Source of the DNA: Myroides odoratimimus
GTDB lineage: Bacteria; Bacteroidota; Bacteroidia; Flavobacteriales; Flavobacteriaceae
Reading direction: 5' to 3'
Length of the DNA stretch: 64,000 nucleotides
Assembly: GCF_030326305.1 (NCBI RefSeq)
Contig: NZ_JACAKB010000017.1
Location: 1-64,000 of the forward strand
The position numbers were made by a program, and so were the translations under genes. Shown here in pieces: positions 43,547-51,874 of this stretch. Under the pieces are notes generated by a model, which was not told the DNA's origin, made no database searches, and saw nothing but the letters and a program-made list of their open reading frames with translations. Each line of letters begins with the position of its first letter. Within the stretch, counting starts at the first letter, position 1.

Positions 43547-44219
43547 AGGAGATATAAAAGCACTGTACAGCTACATGGATATAGTTTAAGAATATATGGA
43601 TTATAGTACAGTATAAGATGTTACGATTAGTAATCTTAGAGATATACCCAAAGAAAAGCGAAACAACGAATACTAGTACAAAAGCTAATATGGCATTAGG
43701 TAACGGCATAATATAAAAGAAACCTAAGTGCGCAATAGTCATTAATAAAGCAGTGATAATGTTACCTGGACTGATGCTTTTAGATGAAGGTTTAATGTAT
43801 TTATCAATGTAATTTTGAATTAACCCTCTGTATAAGACCTCTTCTCCTAAAGCCTTTATCGGAAAGCATATCAGGATAAAGAACCAAATCTGATCTAAGT
43901 ATTCATGATGTATATCTGATGAATCAGATAAAAATATCTGTAGACTATTAACTACTAAAAAAATAACAGCAAACAAAGTAGTGTATTTGATTAGATTTTT
44001 CTTAGACTTGCTGTCTATGTTTAGTTTTAAAGAAACGCGAATAGGTAATGTATGTTTCTTGATAAAAAGGATACTTAGAATAATTAAAGGAATAGAGGCT
44101 AGTACTGATTGATACTCTGTATTGTCAATAAAGCTTAATGAGAAATAGGTAGCTGTAATAACAGTATATAATAAAAAGTATAGTAGAATCGGATAGATAA
44201 GTTTATTCTGTATCTTCAT
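43536..44219 (-). CDS. CPBP family intramembrane glutamic protease-like
   Basis: A 227-residue inner-membrane protein with about seven helices. The family motifs are present: EExxxR as Glu126-Glu127-x3-Arg131 in LGEEVLYRGL, a His in TIAHLGFF near residue 163, and HxxxN in IIHIFLNYIH near residue 212. The Abi/CPBP family includes CAAX-processing-like proteases and bacteriocin self-immunity proteins; the substrate here is unknown. It overlaps the CrtA-like gene by 11 bases at the 3' end. Confidence 0.87.
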   Translation of the reverse strand: MKIQNKLIYPILLYFLLYTVITATYFSLSFIDNTEYQSVLASIPLIILSILFIKKHTLPIRVSLKLNIDSKSKKNLIKYTTLFAVIFLVVNSLQIFLSDSSDIHHEYLDQIWFFILICFPIKALGEEVLYRGLIQNYIDKYIKPSSKSISPGNIITALLMTIAHLGFFYIMPLPNAILAFVLVFVVSLFFGYISKITNRNILYCTIIHIFLNYIHVAVQCFYISFIL

Positions 44220-44322
44220 AATAATTGTTTAGTTAGTAGTGATTTTCATTATCTTTACTAAGATAGAGATAGTTTTGTCTGTAAAGTAATGTAAATGAAA
44301 GAATTGTATAGTGTTTTTTAAT

Positions 44323-45176
44323 ATGAGGGTTTGTTTTTTATTATTCTGTTTATTATTTAGTAGTATAGATAGCTTAGGACAATATAGTACTAATAACCAC
44401 TTAACTATGAAAGGACATATCGTACATTCAGTATTAATAATCGAGAATATCAGTTATATGTTTCTTTGCCCTCTAGTTATAATGAGAAAGCAGATGCTGT
44501 TTACCCCGTTTTGTATGTATTAGATGCTTATTATTCTTTTGCTATGATTTCTTCTATACATAAATTACTTGATTCAAGTCAAGAAATTAAGGATGTTATC
44601 ATAGTTGCGATAGGTGATAAAGATCAGTCTACACCCGCTTGGTTTAAAAATAGAATGATAGATTATACTCCTTCTAATGATTTGAACGTAGATGAAGAGG
44701 TGGCTACAGGACTTGGCTTAGAGATATCTGAAGAAATAACAGGAGGTGCTAGTAAGTTCTTACAATGTTTAAGAAAAGATATTATTCCATACATTGATAA
44801 TCACTATAAGACTTCTAAGGATAGAGGTATCACAGGGCATTCAGTAGGTGGATTATTTGCAGCATATTGTTTACTTAATGCTTCAGACCTGTTTAGTCAT
44901 TTTGGAATAAATAGCGCTTCATTATTTTGGAATAATAACGAAATGATTTCTGCTGTTAAAAACTCTTTGGTTGGAAGAGATATACGAGTGTTCTTATCTT
45001 ATGGTAGTTTAGAACCAGAAGTTATTATCTTGTCTACTAATTTGTTTCTAGATGCTTTAAAACAATACAAAATAAATGACAGTTTCATTATAACTAAAGT
45101 TTTTGAAGAAGAGACTCATACTTCTGTAATTGGCGCATCTATGAGTAAAACACTTAAAATATTATACAATAAATAG
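44323..45176 (+). pseudogene. Frameshifted alpha/beta-hydrolase (esterase D/IroE-like) gene
   Basis: The first frame gives a signal peptide (MRVCFLLFCLLFSSIDSLGQ, ATG 44323). The second frame gives a full esterase domain: REYQLYVSLPSSYNEKADAVYPVLYVLDAYYSF, VIIVAIGD, GITGHSVGGLFAAYCLL with the nucleophile Ser, and a C-terminal EEETHTSVIG with the likely catalytic His. The frames differ by one base; the break lies between the in-frame TAA at 44394 and about 44439, where the second frame already reads RTFSINNREYQLY. A one-base deletion explains it. The intact domain has no proper start of its own. The family (putative esterase, PF00756 type) hydrolyses S-formylglutathione, siderophores and other esters. 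Confidence 0.75.
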
Positions 45177-45183
45177 TATCAGA

Positions 45184-46395
45184 ATGAGAAGACAATTATT
45201 TTATATCATCTTGTTCTTCTTGCCATTTGTTTGTTCTGCACAATATACAGTACAGGAGTATTATGAATTCTTAGAAGAGCAAAAACAGTCTCCTAAAGAT
45301 TATATTTTTGAGCTGTTTAAAACTAATGATATTGTTATTCTAGGCGAACGTGACCATAGAGAGTCTACACAGTATGATTTGATTCTAAAGATATTAAAGG
45401 ATAATAGATTTATTAATGAAATCGGTCATGTATATACAGAAGTAGGTGTGGTTAATCAAACAGACAGGGGAAACATTGTTGTTAAAGGAGATTATAATAA
45501 ACAAGAGGAGTTCGAAAAGGAGTTAGTTTTATTATATAGAGGACTTGATTATAATGCTCTGTGGGATAAGTATAATATGATTAAATATCTAAAAGGAGTT
45601 TATGCTATAAATAAAGATTTATCCATTCAAGAGAAGATAACCATAGGTTTTACTGATTGTTTTTTTGAATGGGAAGGAATGACGAGAGAAAAGTATATAG
45701 ATTTTGAACGAAAGTATTTATCTACGTTAAATACACGAGATAGTATTATGGCTTACAACTTTATAGAGTTATATGAAAATCAGCGTCCAATTAATGAACA
45801 TAAAAAAGCTTTGTATATACAGAATAGACCTCATGCTGAGAAAATAGATGATATCATTGGTAATCTTAAGGTAAAGACTGTTGGAGGTTATTTAAAAGAA
45901 AAATATAGGCATCAAGTAAAGATAGTAGCTTTGAACTGGTACAATTATGAATCAGAAAACTCTAAAAGTCCCAAATATGGTAAAGGACATAAGATAGAAT
46001 TATCCAATGAAGGTAAATGGGATGCTGCTTTTGAGTTGATAGGAAATAAACCTATAGGTTTTACTCTAAAAGGAACTCCTTTTGGACAAACTCACTTTGA
46101 TTATCCTTATGTTGATGATGATAAAGTATTGTATCAAGACAGATTAGATGGAATCATTTTTTATAAACCTTTTTATCAGTTTAGTTGTACACGTGGTCTA
46201 CCTGGAATAGTTGATAAACAATTTGTAAAAGAATTGATACAAAGACAGATTATTACAGGTGTTTATGAAGAAGGAGAACACTATGCCATAGAAGATGAAA
46301 TAGAAGATTGGGAATCCTTTAGGACTTATGATTGTGTAGATTACTCTAGAATGATCCAACAAATGAATAAATGGTTAGATAAGGGGGGTGAATAG
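45184..46395 (+). CDS. Exported EreA/ChaN-like protein
   Basis: A 403-residue protein with a signal peptide (MRRQLFYIILFFLPFVCSAQ). NDIVILGERDHRESTQYDLILKIL near residues 48-71 has the Glu/His pair at the place of the erythromycin-esterase and ChaN-like active site, and VYTEVGVVNQTDRG follows as the second block. The rest is helical and poorly conserved to anything I know. It starts seven bases after the esterase pseudogene and 15 bases before the next gene, so the three formed an operon. Substrate unknown. Confidence 0.7.
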   Translation: MRRQLFYIILFFLPFVCSAQYTVQEYYEFLEEQKQSPKDYIFELFKTNDIVILGERDHRESTQYDLILKILKDNRFINEIGHVYTEVGVVNQTDRGNIVVKGDYNKQEEFEKELVLLYRGLDYNALWDKYNMIKYLKGVYAINKDLSIQEKITIGFTDCFFEWEGMTREKYIDFERKYLSTLNTRDSIMAYNFIELYENQRPINEHKKALYIQNRPHAEKIDDIIGNLKVKTVGGYLKEKYRHQVKIVALNWYNYESENSKSPKYGKGHKIELSNEGKWDAAFELIGNKPIGFTLKGTPFGQTHFDYPYVDDDKVLYQDRLDGIIFYKPFYQFSCTRGLPGIVDKQFVKELIQRQIITGVYEEGEHYAIEDEIEDWESFRTYDCVDYSRMIQQMNKWLDKGGE

Positions 46396-46410
46396 TAAAA
46401 ACTACTTATT

Positions 46411-47016
46411 ATGAAAGTAAGAGAGTTACATATTGATTCAGAGGTAAAAGTATTTGTTATCATTAATCAAGACAATGAAGATGTGCTTGAGTGGGAGGTT
46501 GAAGCTACTAAATACGCTGTACTGCCAGATGCAGAAGGGGATTTTTTTGTCAAAGGATTAGAGATTTCGAATACTGGTATATCTGAAGTATATATAGGAA
46601 TGATACTTCCTGAACGAATAAGTGAAATAGCCCTTAAAAACAATGTATTAGGTCAATTGACAGTATTAGAATGTGTTGAGACGAGTAGTAATCAGTATCT
46701 TCCTTCGGTGGCTAGTGAGTGCTATGGAAATTATGAGTTATACTATGTGCATACGAATCCGAAAATAGGAATAGATGTTTTAAAAGAGGGGCTTCAGCAG
46801 TCTGATCATTATGGAGCTATTGCTGAAGATTTAGGATATATTTATCGAGATGAACAATGTATTTATAAAGCTATAGAAGTTTTTAAGATTAGCGAAGAGA
46901 TAGGAGTGTCTTCTTTTTATATTTACAAAGAGTTAGCAGGTTTATATGAAGAGTTAGGGAATACTCCAATGAAAGAAGAATATAACCTTAAGTATATTGA
47001 AAACGGAGGTCTATAA
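46411..47016 (+). CDS. Hypothetical protein with TPR-like C-terminus
   Basis: A 201-residue cytoplasmic protein without signal peptide. The N-terminal part (about 1-120) is beta-rich. The C-terminal part (about 125-200) has helix pairs (IGIDVLKEGLQQSDHYGAIAEDLGYIYRDEQCIYKAIEVFKISEEIG, FYIYKELAGLYEELGN) typical of two TPR units. No family is recognised. It is the last gene of the 44.3-47.0 kb unit. Confidence 0.65.
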   Translation: MKVRELHIDSEVKVFVIINQDNEDVLEWEVEATKYAVLPDAEGDFFVKGLEISNTGISEVYIGMILPERISEIALKNNVLGQLTVLECVETSSNQYLPSVASECYGNYELYYVHTNPKIGIDVLKEGLQQSDHYGAIAEDLGYIYRDEQCIYKAIEVFKISEEIGVSSFYIYKELAGLYEELGNTPMKEEYNLKYIENGGL

Positions 47017-47019
47017 TAT

Positions 47020-47568
47020 CTACCTCAACGCCAACCACATACGCATATTATCATAGTACCTATCATTGTCTTTAATGAAATTAGGGACAATGCCTACCTC
47101 TTTAAAGCCTTGTTTACGGTATAATTCTATTCCTGCTATATTCTCTGTATAGACATCTAATGTAAGTATCTCAAGTGTATTATTTCTTTTAGCCCATTCT
47201 ACAGCACTACTTAATAATGCTGTTCCTAATCCTGTGTTTCTCCATTCTAGTAATATTCCCATGCCTAATACAGCTGTATGTTGTAGTGTCTTTCTATGCT
47301 GCCCTGTTAGATCTAAATTCCCTATTAATTGCCCATTGTATTCTGCCACTAACATTATAGAATTATCAGTACCATTGAGTTTCTCAATCCAAGCTTCTAT
47401 TTCTGCTACAGTCTTATTAAAATCACTACTGTTAATAGGAATATACTCTGAGGTGTCTAAGTATTGTTTGATAAGATTTAATAATGCACTAGCATCATTT
47501 GAGCTTGCAAGGCGAATAATTACTTGTTTATTGTTCTTTAAAGAAGTCGTTATAGGGGTAAATAGCAT
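47020..47568 (-). CDS. GNAT family N-acetyltransferase
   Basis: A 182-residue protein with the GNAT order: IIRLASSNDASALLNLIKQYLD at the start, VAEYNGQLIGNLDLTGQHRKTLQHTAVLGMGILLEWRNTGLGTALLSSAVEWAKRNN in the centre (acetyl-CoA loop RNTGLGTAL, about residues 110-118), and LDVYTENIAGIELYRKQGFKEVG near the end. The acceptor is unknown. Its 3' end is only three bases from the convergent gene. Confidence 0.87.
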   Translation of the reverse strand: MLFTPITTSLKNNKQVIIRLASSNDASALLNLIKQYLDTSEYIPINSSDFNKTVAEIEAWIEKLNGTDNSIMLVAEYNGQLIGNLDLTGQHRKTLQHTAVLGMGILLEWRNTGLGTALLSSAVEWAKRNNTLEILTLDVYTENIAGIELYRKQGFKEVGIVPNFIKDNDRYYDNMRMWLALR

Positions 47569-47638
47569 ACTTAAATCAGTTAGAATAGAGGTGACAATAT
47601 AGCAATAAGTAGAAAAAGTAACAACGTTAAGATATTCT

Positions 47639-47905
47639 AATGGAGCAGAACTAATCGAACGCGGAGCATTGATTAATGTGCTTCAGAGTAGGCAGAAGCT
47701 ATTAGTCGGAGTAGATGTCTATGAGCAAGAGCCTATCTATGATACTAATTATGAGTTACTACATTTTGATAATGTTGTATGCACACCTCATATAGGATGT
47801 GTGGAAGAATCTAGTTATGAATTATATTTCGGAACAGCTTTCGAGAATATGATCAGTTATATTAAGGGTACACCACTTTATATTGCTAATCCAGAAGTCT
47901 TGTAA
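47639..47905 (+). pseudogene. 3' remnant of a 2-hydroxyacid dehydrogenase (SerA-like) gene
   Basis: From about 47639 the frame reads NGAELIERGALINVL, then KLLVGVDVYEQEPI, then VVCTPHIGCVEESSYELYF and a normal end at 47905. These are the last 85-90 residues of D-isomer-specific 2-hydroxyacid dehydrogenases, including the catalytic His in TPHIG. The upstream Rossmann domain and most of the catalytic domain are gone; only noncoding sequence and the GNAT gene precede it. A terminator still follows. Confidence 0.75.
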
Positions 47906-47910
47906 ATAAT

Positions 47911-47946
47911 AAAAAACGGATACCCTTATAAGGTATCCGTTTTTAC
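47911..47946. terminator. Intrinsic terminator, usable in both directions
   Basis: AAAAACGGATACC pairs with GGTATCCGTTTTT around a small loop. It also lies downstream of pstB on the minus strand. Confidence 0.85.
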
Positions 47947-48008
47947 TCTAATAAGTCAGACTTATTGATGACGAAGTAGGTAAGTGGTCTACTTGGCATT
48001 TTTATTTT

Positions 48009-48755
48009 TTATCCGAAAACACCGTTGATATAATTCTTAGTCATTTCGTGTTTAGGATTCTCAAAGATATCTTGTGTCAAACCGCTTTCTTTTACTTCAC
48101 CTAGATACATAAAGTAAGTTTGATCAGCGATACGCTGTGCTTGTTGCATATTATGTGTTACAATAGCGATTGTATATTTCTCTTTTAAATGAAGAATAAG
48201 TTCCTCGATTTTAATTGTACTTACAGGGTCAAGTGCAGAACACGGTTCATCCATTAAGATTACTTCCGGACGAAGCGCTACAGCTCTTGCGATACACAGA
48301 CGTTGTTGTTGTCCTCCTGATAAGCGATGAGCTGGCATCTTTAAATCATCTTTTACTTCATCCCATAAAAATGCTTCTGTTAATGCTTTTTCGATTACAC
48401 TTTTATCATGAGGGAGATTATTGATCTTTAACCCATAAGCGATATTGTCATAGATGCTTTTTGGAAAAGGATTCGCTTTTTGGAATACCATCCCGATGCG
48501 CTTTCTAATCTCCGTTACAGGTATAGTCTTAGAATAGATATCCATATCTTCTAACTTGATAGTTCCATTTATTTTAGCATAGGGAACTAAGTCGTGCATA
48601 CGGTTAAAGCTTCTTAGTAAAGTACTCTTACCACAACCAGAAGGCCCGATAAGGGCAGTTATTTTATTTTCTTCGAATTCTACACTTACATTTTTTAAAA
48701 CTTGTTTGCTTCCAAAGCTAATATTTAAGTTCTCAGCAGATAATTTAATTTTCAT
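48009..48755 (-). CDS. pstB: Phosphate ABC transporter ATP-binding protein PstB
   Basis: A 248-residue ATPase that powers high-affinity phosphate import. Walker A GPSGCGKST (about 33-41), signature LSGGQQQRLCIARA (about 145-158) and Walker B VILMDEPCSALDP (about 165-177) are intact, and the family-typical HNMQQAQRIAD follows. The 5' end overlaps pstA by 11 bases. The usual next gene, phoU, is absent; a terminator and a dehydrogenase remnant lie there instead. Confidence 0.96.
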   Translation of the reverse strand: MKIKLSAENLNISFGSKQVLKNVSVEFEENKITALIGPSGCGKSTLLRSFNRMHDLVPYAKINGTIKLEDMDIYSKTIPVTEIRKRIGMVFQKANPFPKSIYDNIAYGLKINNLPHDKSVIEKALTEAFLWDEVKDDLKMPAHRLSGGQQQRLCIARAVALRPEVILMDEPCSALDPVSTIKIEELILHLKEKYTIAIVTHNMQQAQRIADQTYFMYLGEVKESGLTQDIFENPKHEMTKNYINGVFG

Positions 48756-49602
48756 TTTTTCTGAATTTATAACGGATATAAAATGCGCTTAAGTTTAATA
48801 GGAACACTACGATAATCAACACTAATGCTGTTCCATAAGCAATAGGTCTTACTTCTTCTATTGACTGATGTTGTGTCGATAGCATATATAAGTGATAAGG
48901 CAGAGCCATAAACTCCTGGTTTAGATATCCATTCGTATCACTGATATAAAACGCAGCCCCTGTGAATAAGATGGGAGCTGTCTCTCCAGCTGCTCTTGAT
49001 AGTGTTAGTACTACACCTGTTAGAATACCTGGTACAGCAGAAGGAATCACCACATCTTTAATAGTCTCAAATTTAGTAGCTCCTACTGCTAGTGCTGCTT
49101 CTCTCGTACTATTTGGTATTTGCATTAATGCCTCTTCTGTAGTTGTGATAATATATGGAAGTGATAATAGTCCTAATGTTAATCCAGCAGCTAGTAAAGA
49201 AGTTCCTAGAGATAGCGTCTGAACAAATAAGGCTAATCCAAATAATCCATAGATAATAGAAGGAACACCTGATAAATTACGTATAGCTGCTCTAATCGTT
49301 CTAGTTAGCCAGTTGTTTTCTGCATATTCATTTAAGTAGATCGCACAGAATACACCGAATGGAATACTGAATAAAGCCGTGATAAGAGTAATAAGCACTG
49401 TACCTATAATCGGTGTAAGAATACCTCCCTTAGTCATTCCTTCTTTAGGAATAGTAGAGATAAACTCCCAAGATAAACTTCCCATTCCTTTTGTCACAAT
49501 CTCTAGGATGATTACAACAAGGAAAAAGCACACGATAAGAGTGGTTCCTACTAATGTTCCCCATTCTACGATAGAGGATAGTTTTAGTTTATTATGCTGC
49601 AT
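48745..49602 (-). CDS. pstA: Phosphate ABC transporter permease PstA
   Basis: A 285-residue inner-membrane permease with six helices. The EAA loop reads REAALAVGATKFETIKDVVIPSAVPGILTGVVLTLSRAAGETAPILFT, typical of PstA. AIYLNEYAE near residue 85 is another family block. It forms a heterodimer with PstC and overlaps both neighbours by 11 bases, which indicates translational coupling. Confidence 0.96.
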   Translation of the reverse strand: MQHNKLKLSSIVEWGTLVGTTLIVCFFLVVIILEIVTKGMGSLSWEFISTIPKEGMTKGGILTPIIGTVLITLITALFSIPFGVFCAIYLNEYAENNWLTRTIRAAIRNLSGVPSIIYGLFGLALFVQTLSLGTSLLAAGLTLGLLSLPYIITTTEEALMQIPNSTREAALAVGATKFETIKDVVIPSAVPGILTGVVLTLSRAAGETAPILFTGAAFYISDTNGYLNQEFMALPYHLYMLSTQHQSIEEVRPIAYGTALVLIIVVFLLNLSAFYIRYKFRKNEN

Positions 49603-50482
49603 GGTATTTTCTTAATCTATTTATAAAATATTCTCCTACTAGGTTTGCGATAAGTGTCATGAAGAACAAGACTGTCGCTAGAGCGTATAACCCATAGTAG
49701 TGTGTTGTCTGATAAGGAACTTCCCCCATTTCGATAGCGATAGTCGCTGTCATTGTTTTTACAGAATCAAAGAATCCAGTAGGTATTAACGCCGCATTAC
49801 CTGTTGCCATAAGTACAGTCATGGTTTCTCCAATGGCTCTACCTACTCCTAACATGACTGCCGAGATAATACCTGGAGCTGCTGCTGGAAGGATTACTTT
49901 GCGAAGAGTCTGCCATTTAGTAGCTCCTACACCATAGCTTGCTTCTTTATATGTTTTTGGTACGGCATGTATAGCATCTTCTGCAATTGTAATAATAGTA
50001 GGTAGTGCCATTATCGCTAGTAAGATAGCTCCATTTAGGGCATTAAGACCATTAGGTAAACCTGCCATATCAGCTAAGCCAGGGCTTACCACTACAATTC
50101 CTAAGAAACCAATAACTACTGAAGGAACCGCAGCTAGCATCTCTATAGCTGGCTTTAAAATATTCTTTAGTCGTGTGCCAGCATATTCAGATATAAAAGC
50201 AGCTGTACCTATTCCTAGAGGAATAGCGATAAGCATCGCTCCTAAGGTTACTATGGTAGTACTTAGTATAAGAGGGAGCATTCCATATACAGGGTTCTTT
50301 GCTGTAGGATTCCATTCCATCCCTGTGATAAAGTCAAGGGGCTTTACATCCATAAAGAAGGAAATAGAATTATATATTAACATAGCTAATATTCCTCCTA
50401 ATAAACAAAGCACTAAAAGACCAGTCGCTTTAAAGATGTACTTAAAAGTAACATCTAATCCTATTCTAACGTTATATTTCAT
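49592..50482 (-). CDS. pstC: Phosphate ABC transporter permease PstC
   Basis: A 296-residue inner-membrane permease with six helices. ISEYAGTRLKNILKPAIEMLAAVPSVVIGFLG and the EAA loop YKEASYGVGATKWQTLRKVILPAAAPGIISAVMLGVGRAIGETMTVLMATGN are PstC signatures. It starts one base after the pstS stop region and overlaps pstA by 11 bases. Confidence 0.96.
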   Translation of the reverse strand: MKYNVRIGLDVTFKYIFKATGLLVLCLLGGILAMLIYNSISFFMDVKPLDFITGMEWNPTAKNPVYGMLPLILSTTIVTLGAMLIAIPLGIGTAAFISEYAGTRLKNILKPAIEMLAAVPSVVIGFLGIVVVSPGLADMAGLPNGLNALNGAILLAIMALPTIITIAEDAIHAVPKTYKEASYGVGATKWQTLRKVILPAAAPGIISAVMLGVGRAIGETMTVLMATGNAALIPTGFFDSVKTMTATIAIEMGEVPYQTTHYYGLYALATVLFFMTLIANLVGEYFINRLRKYHAA

Positions 50483-50483
50483 A

Positions 50484-51347
50484 TTATGGTCGTTCTATTA
50501 TATAATAACCGTGTTCTTTGATCAGTTGTTTTCCGATCTCACCGTTTTCAAAGTCAATGAATGGTTTTACCTTTTCCCACGAATCTTCTAAGATGAACTG
50601 ATACAGTGGTCTTTGGAAGAAGTATAGACTGTTATTGATTGCATTGGAGTCTATAGGAGAATAAGCTTGTGAAGTAGCAGTTTCTTTAATACTCAATATC
50701 TTTACAGTAGGATTAGTAGCTGTCTCGTGAGAGATATAACCTGCACCTACATAGCCTATCCCAGATTTGTCCGTTTTAATACCTTCTAAGATTTGAGCAT
50801 TTCCTGTCATTTCTTTAGCAGCATTAGAAAACTCTATCTTTAGCTTCTTCTTAATAAAGGAGTGAGTACCTGAGCTACTTTGACGACCATAGATATTAAT
50901 AGGTAGGTCTACAGAAGTAAGTTCTTTCCAATTGGTGATTTCTCCTTTCATTATTTTAGCTAAAGTTTCAAGATCTATTTCTTCTATAGGTAGATCCTTA
51001 TGTACTACAAAGGCAGTAGCATCCTCAGCGAATATGACAGTACGAAGCTTTATATTCTTGTTTTCGAACTGTGCAATCTCTTTGTCTGATAAAGGGCGAG
51101 AAGAATTAGCGATGTCAGCTTGACCATTTAGTAAAGAGGTAATACCAATACCTGAACCACCACCAGAAATAGCAATACTAAAGTCAGAATCTATTAGAGT
51201 GTATTTCTCTGCTAGGTTTACTGCTAAATTTACCTCTGTGTCAGAACCTTTCATCTTGATAGAATGATCCTTGTCTCCACAAGAAAGAAATAATAAAGAA
51301 GAAAAAATAACTAGACTTTTTCTCATAGATAAATAGTGTTTTTTCAT
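50484..51347 (-). CDS. pstS: Phosphate-binding lipoprotein PstS
   Basis: A 287-residue phosphate-binding protein anchored by lipid (lipobox LFLSC). MKGSDTEVNLAVNLAEKY, ISGGGSGIGITSLLNGQADIANSSRPLSDKE and GRQSSSGTHSFI are the loops that hold phosphate in this family. The start could also be ATG 51326 (MRKSLVIFS), which gives a shorter n-region; both give a lipoprotein signal. It is the first gene of pstSCAB. A near-consensus -7 element (GTACTTTG, 51360-51353 on the minus strand) lies just upstream. No Pho box known to me was seen. Confidence 0.93.
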   Translation of the reverse strand: MKKHYLSMRKSLVIFSSLLFLSCGDKDHSIKMKGSDTEVNLAVNLAEKYTLIDSDFSIAISGGGSGIGITSLLNGQADIANSSRPLSDKEIAQFENKNIKLRTVIFAEDATAFVVHKDLPIEEIDLETLAKIMKGEITNWKELTSVDLPINIYGRQSSSGTHSFIKKKLKIEFSNAAKEMTGNAQILEGIKTDKSGIGYVGAGYISHETATNPTVKILSIKETATSQAYSPIDSNAINNSLYFFQRPLYQFILEDSWEKVKPFIDFENGEIGKQLIKEHGYYIIERP

Positions 51348-51706
51348 TGAGACAAAGTACTTATGTGATTGTGACCTATGAGTTACTACTGTGTTATCAT
51401 AGAGTTAAGGAGAGTTATTTATTGATAATATAACATATGTGACAAAAAATCAGTTATCTCTTATTGATGATAGGGCTAAATATAAAAAGTTTATAATTTT
51501 TTAGGCACTTTCTCATTTTGTGCAATGAAATTACAGTATTGATTAAACTTTTCAATGTTATCACAAGGTTAATAATAGAGAAAGGTTAAACATAGGTAAA
51601 GTAGGAGAGCGGTATTTAATAATTGTTAAGAAGACATGTTTGTATAGTAATAAGAGAAGGGATATATAGATTACTTCTATACAGGAATTATTGATCTAGA
51701 TTTATA

Positions 51707-51725
51707 TTGTATAATTACTTTTCGT
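51707..51725 (+). repeat. 19-base direct repeat, copy 1
   Basis: TTGTATAATTACTTTTCGT; an exact copy lies at 53260-53278 on the other side of chaA. Confidence 0.7.
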
Positions 51726-51760
51726 TTAAATAACTGTTACATAATCTGGTTTAAAATAAG

Positions 51761-51795
51761 AGCTCTCTTTATGTATAGACGTAAAGAGAGCTTTC
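51761..51795. terminator. Hairpin downstream of chaA
   Basis: AGCTCTCTTTA (51761-51771) pairs with TAAAGAGAGCT (51782-51792). On the minus strand it lies 80 bases beyond the chaA stop. The T run is short, so termination strength is uncertain. Confidence 0.5.
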
Positions 51796-51874
51796 TGAAT
51801 AAAACAAGTAATAATCTGGCTTAAATCAATTAGTATATTTTTCTACCAATGAATTTTTGACAAGAAATACGTTA

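Larger units (their letters stand above)
51348..51874. other. Intergenic region between pstS and chaA
   Basis: About 530 bases without a gene. It holds one copy of a 19-base direct repeat (51707-51725), two copies of ATAATCTGGyTTAAA (51741-51755, 51811-51825) on either side of a hairpin, and the pstS promoter region. Confidence 0.5.
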
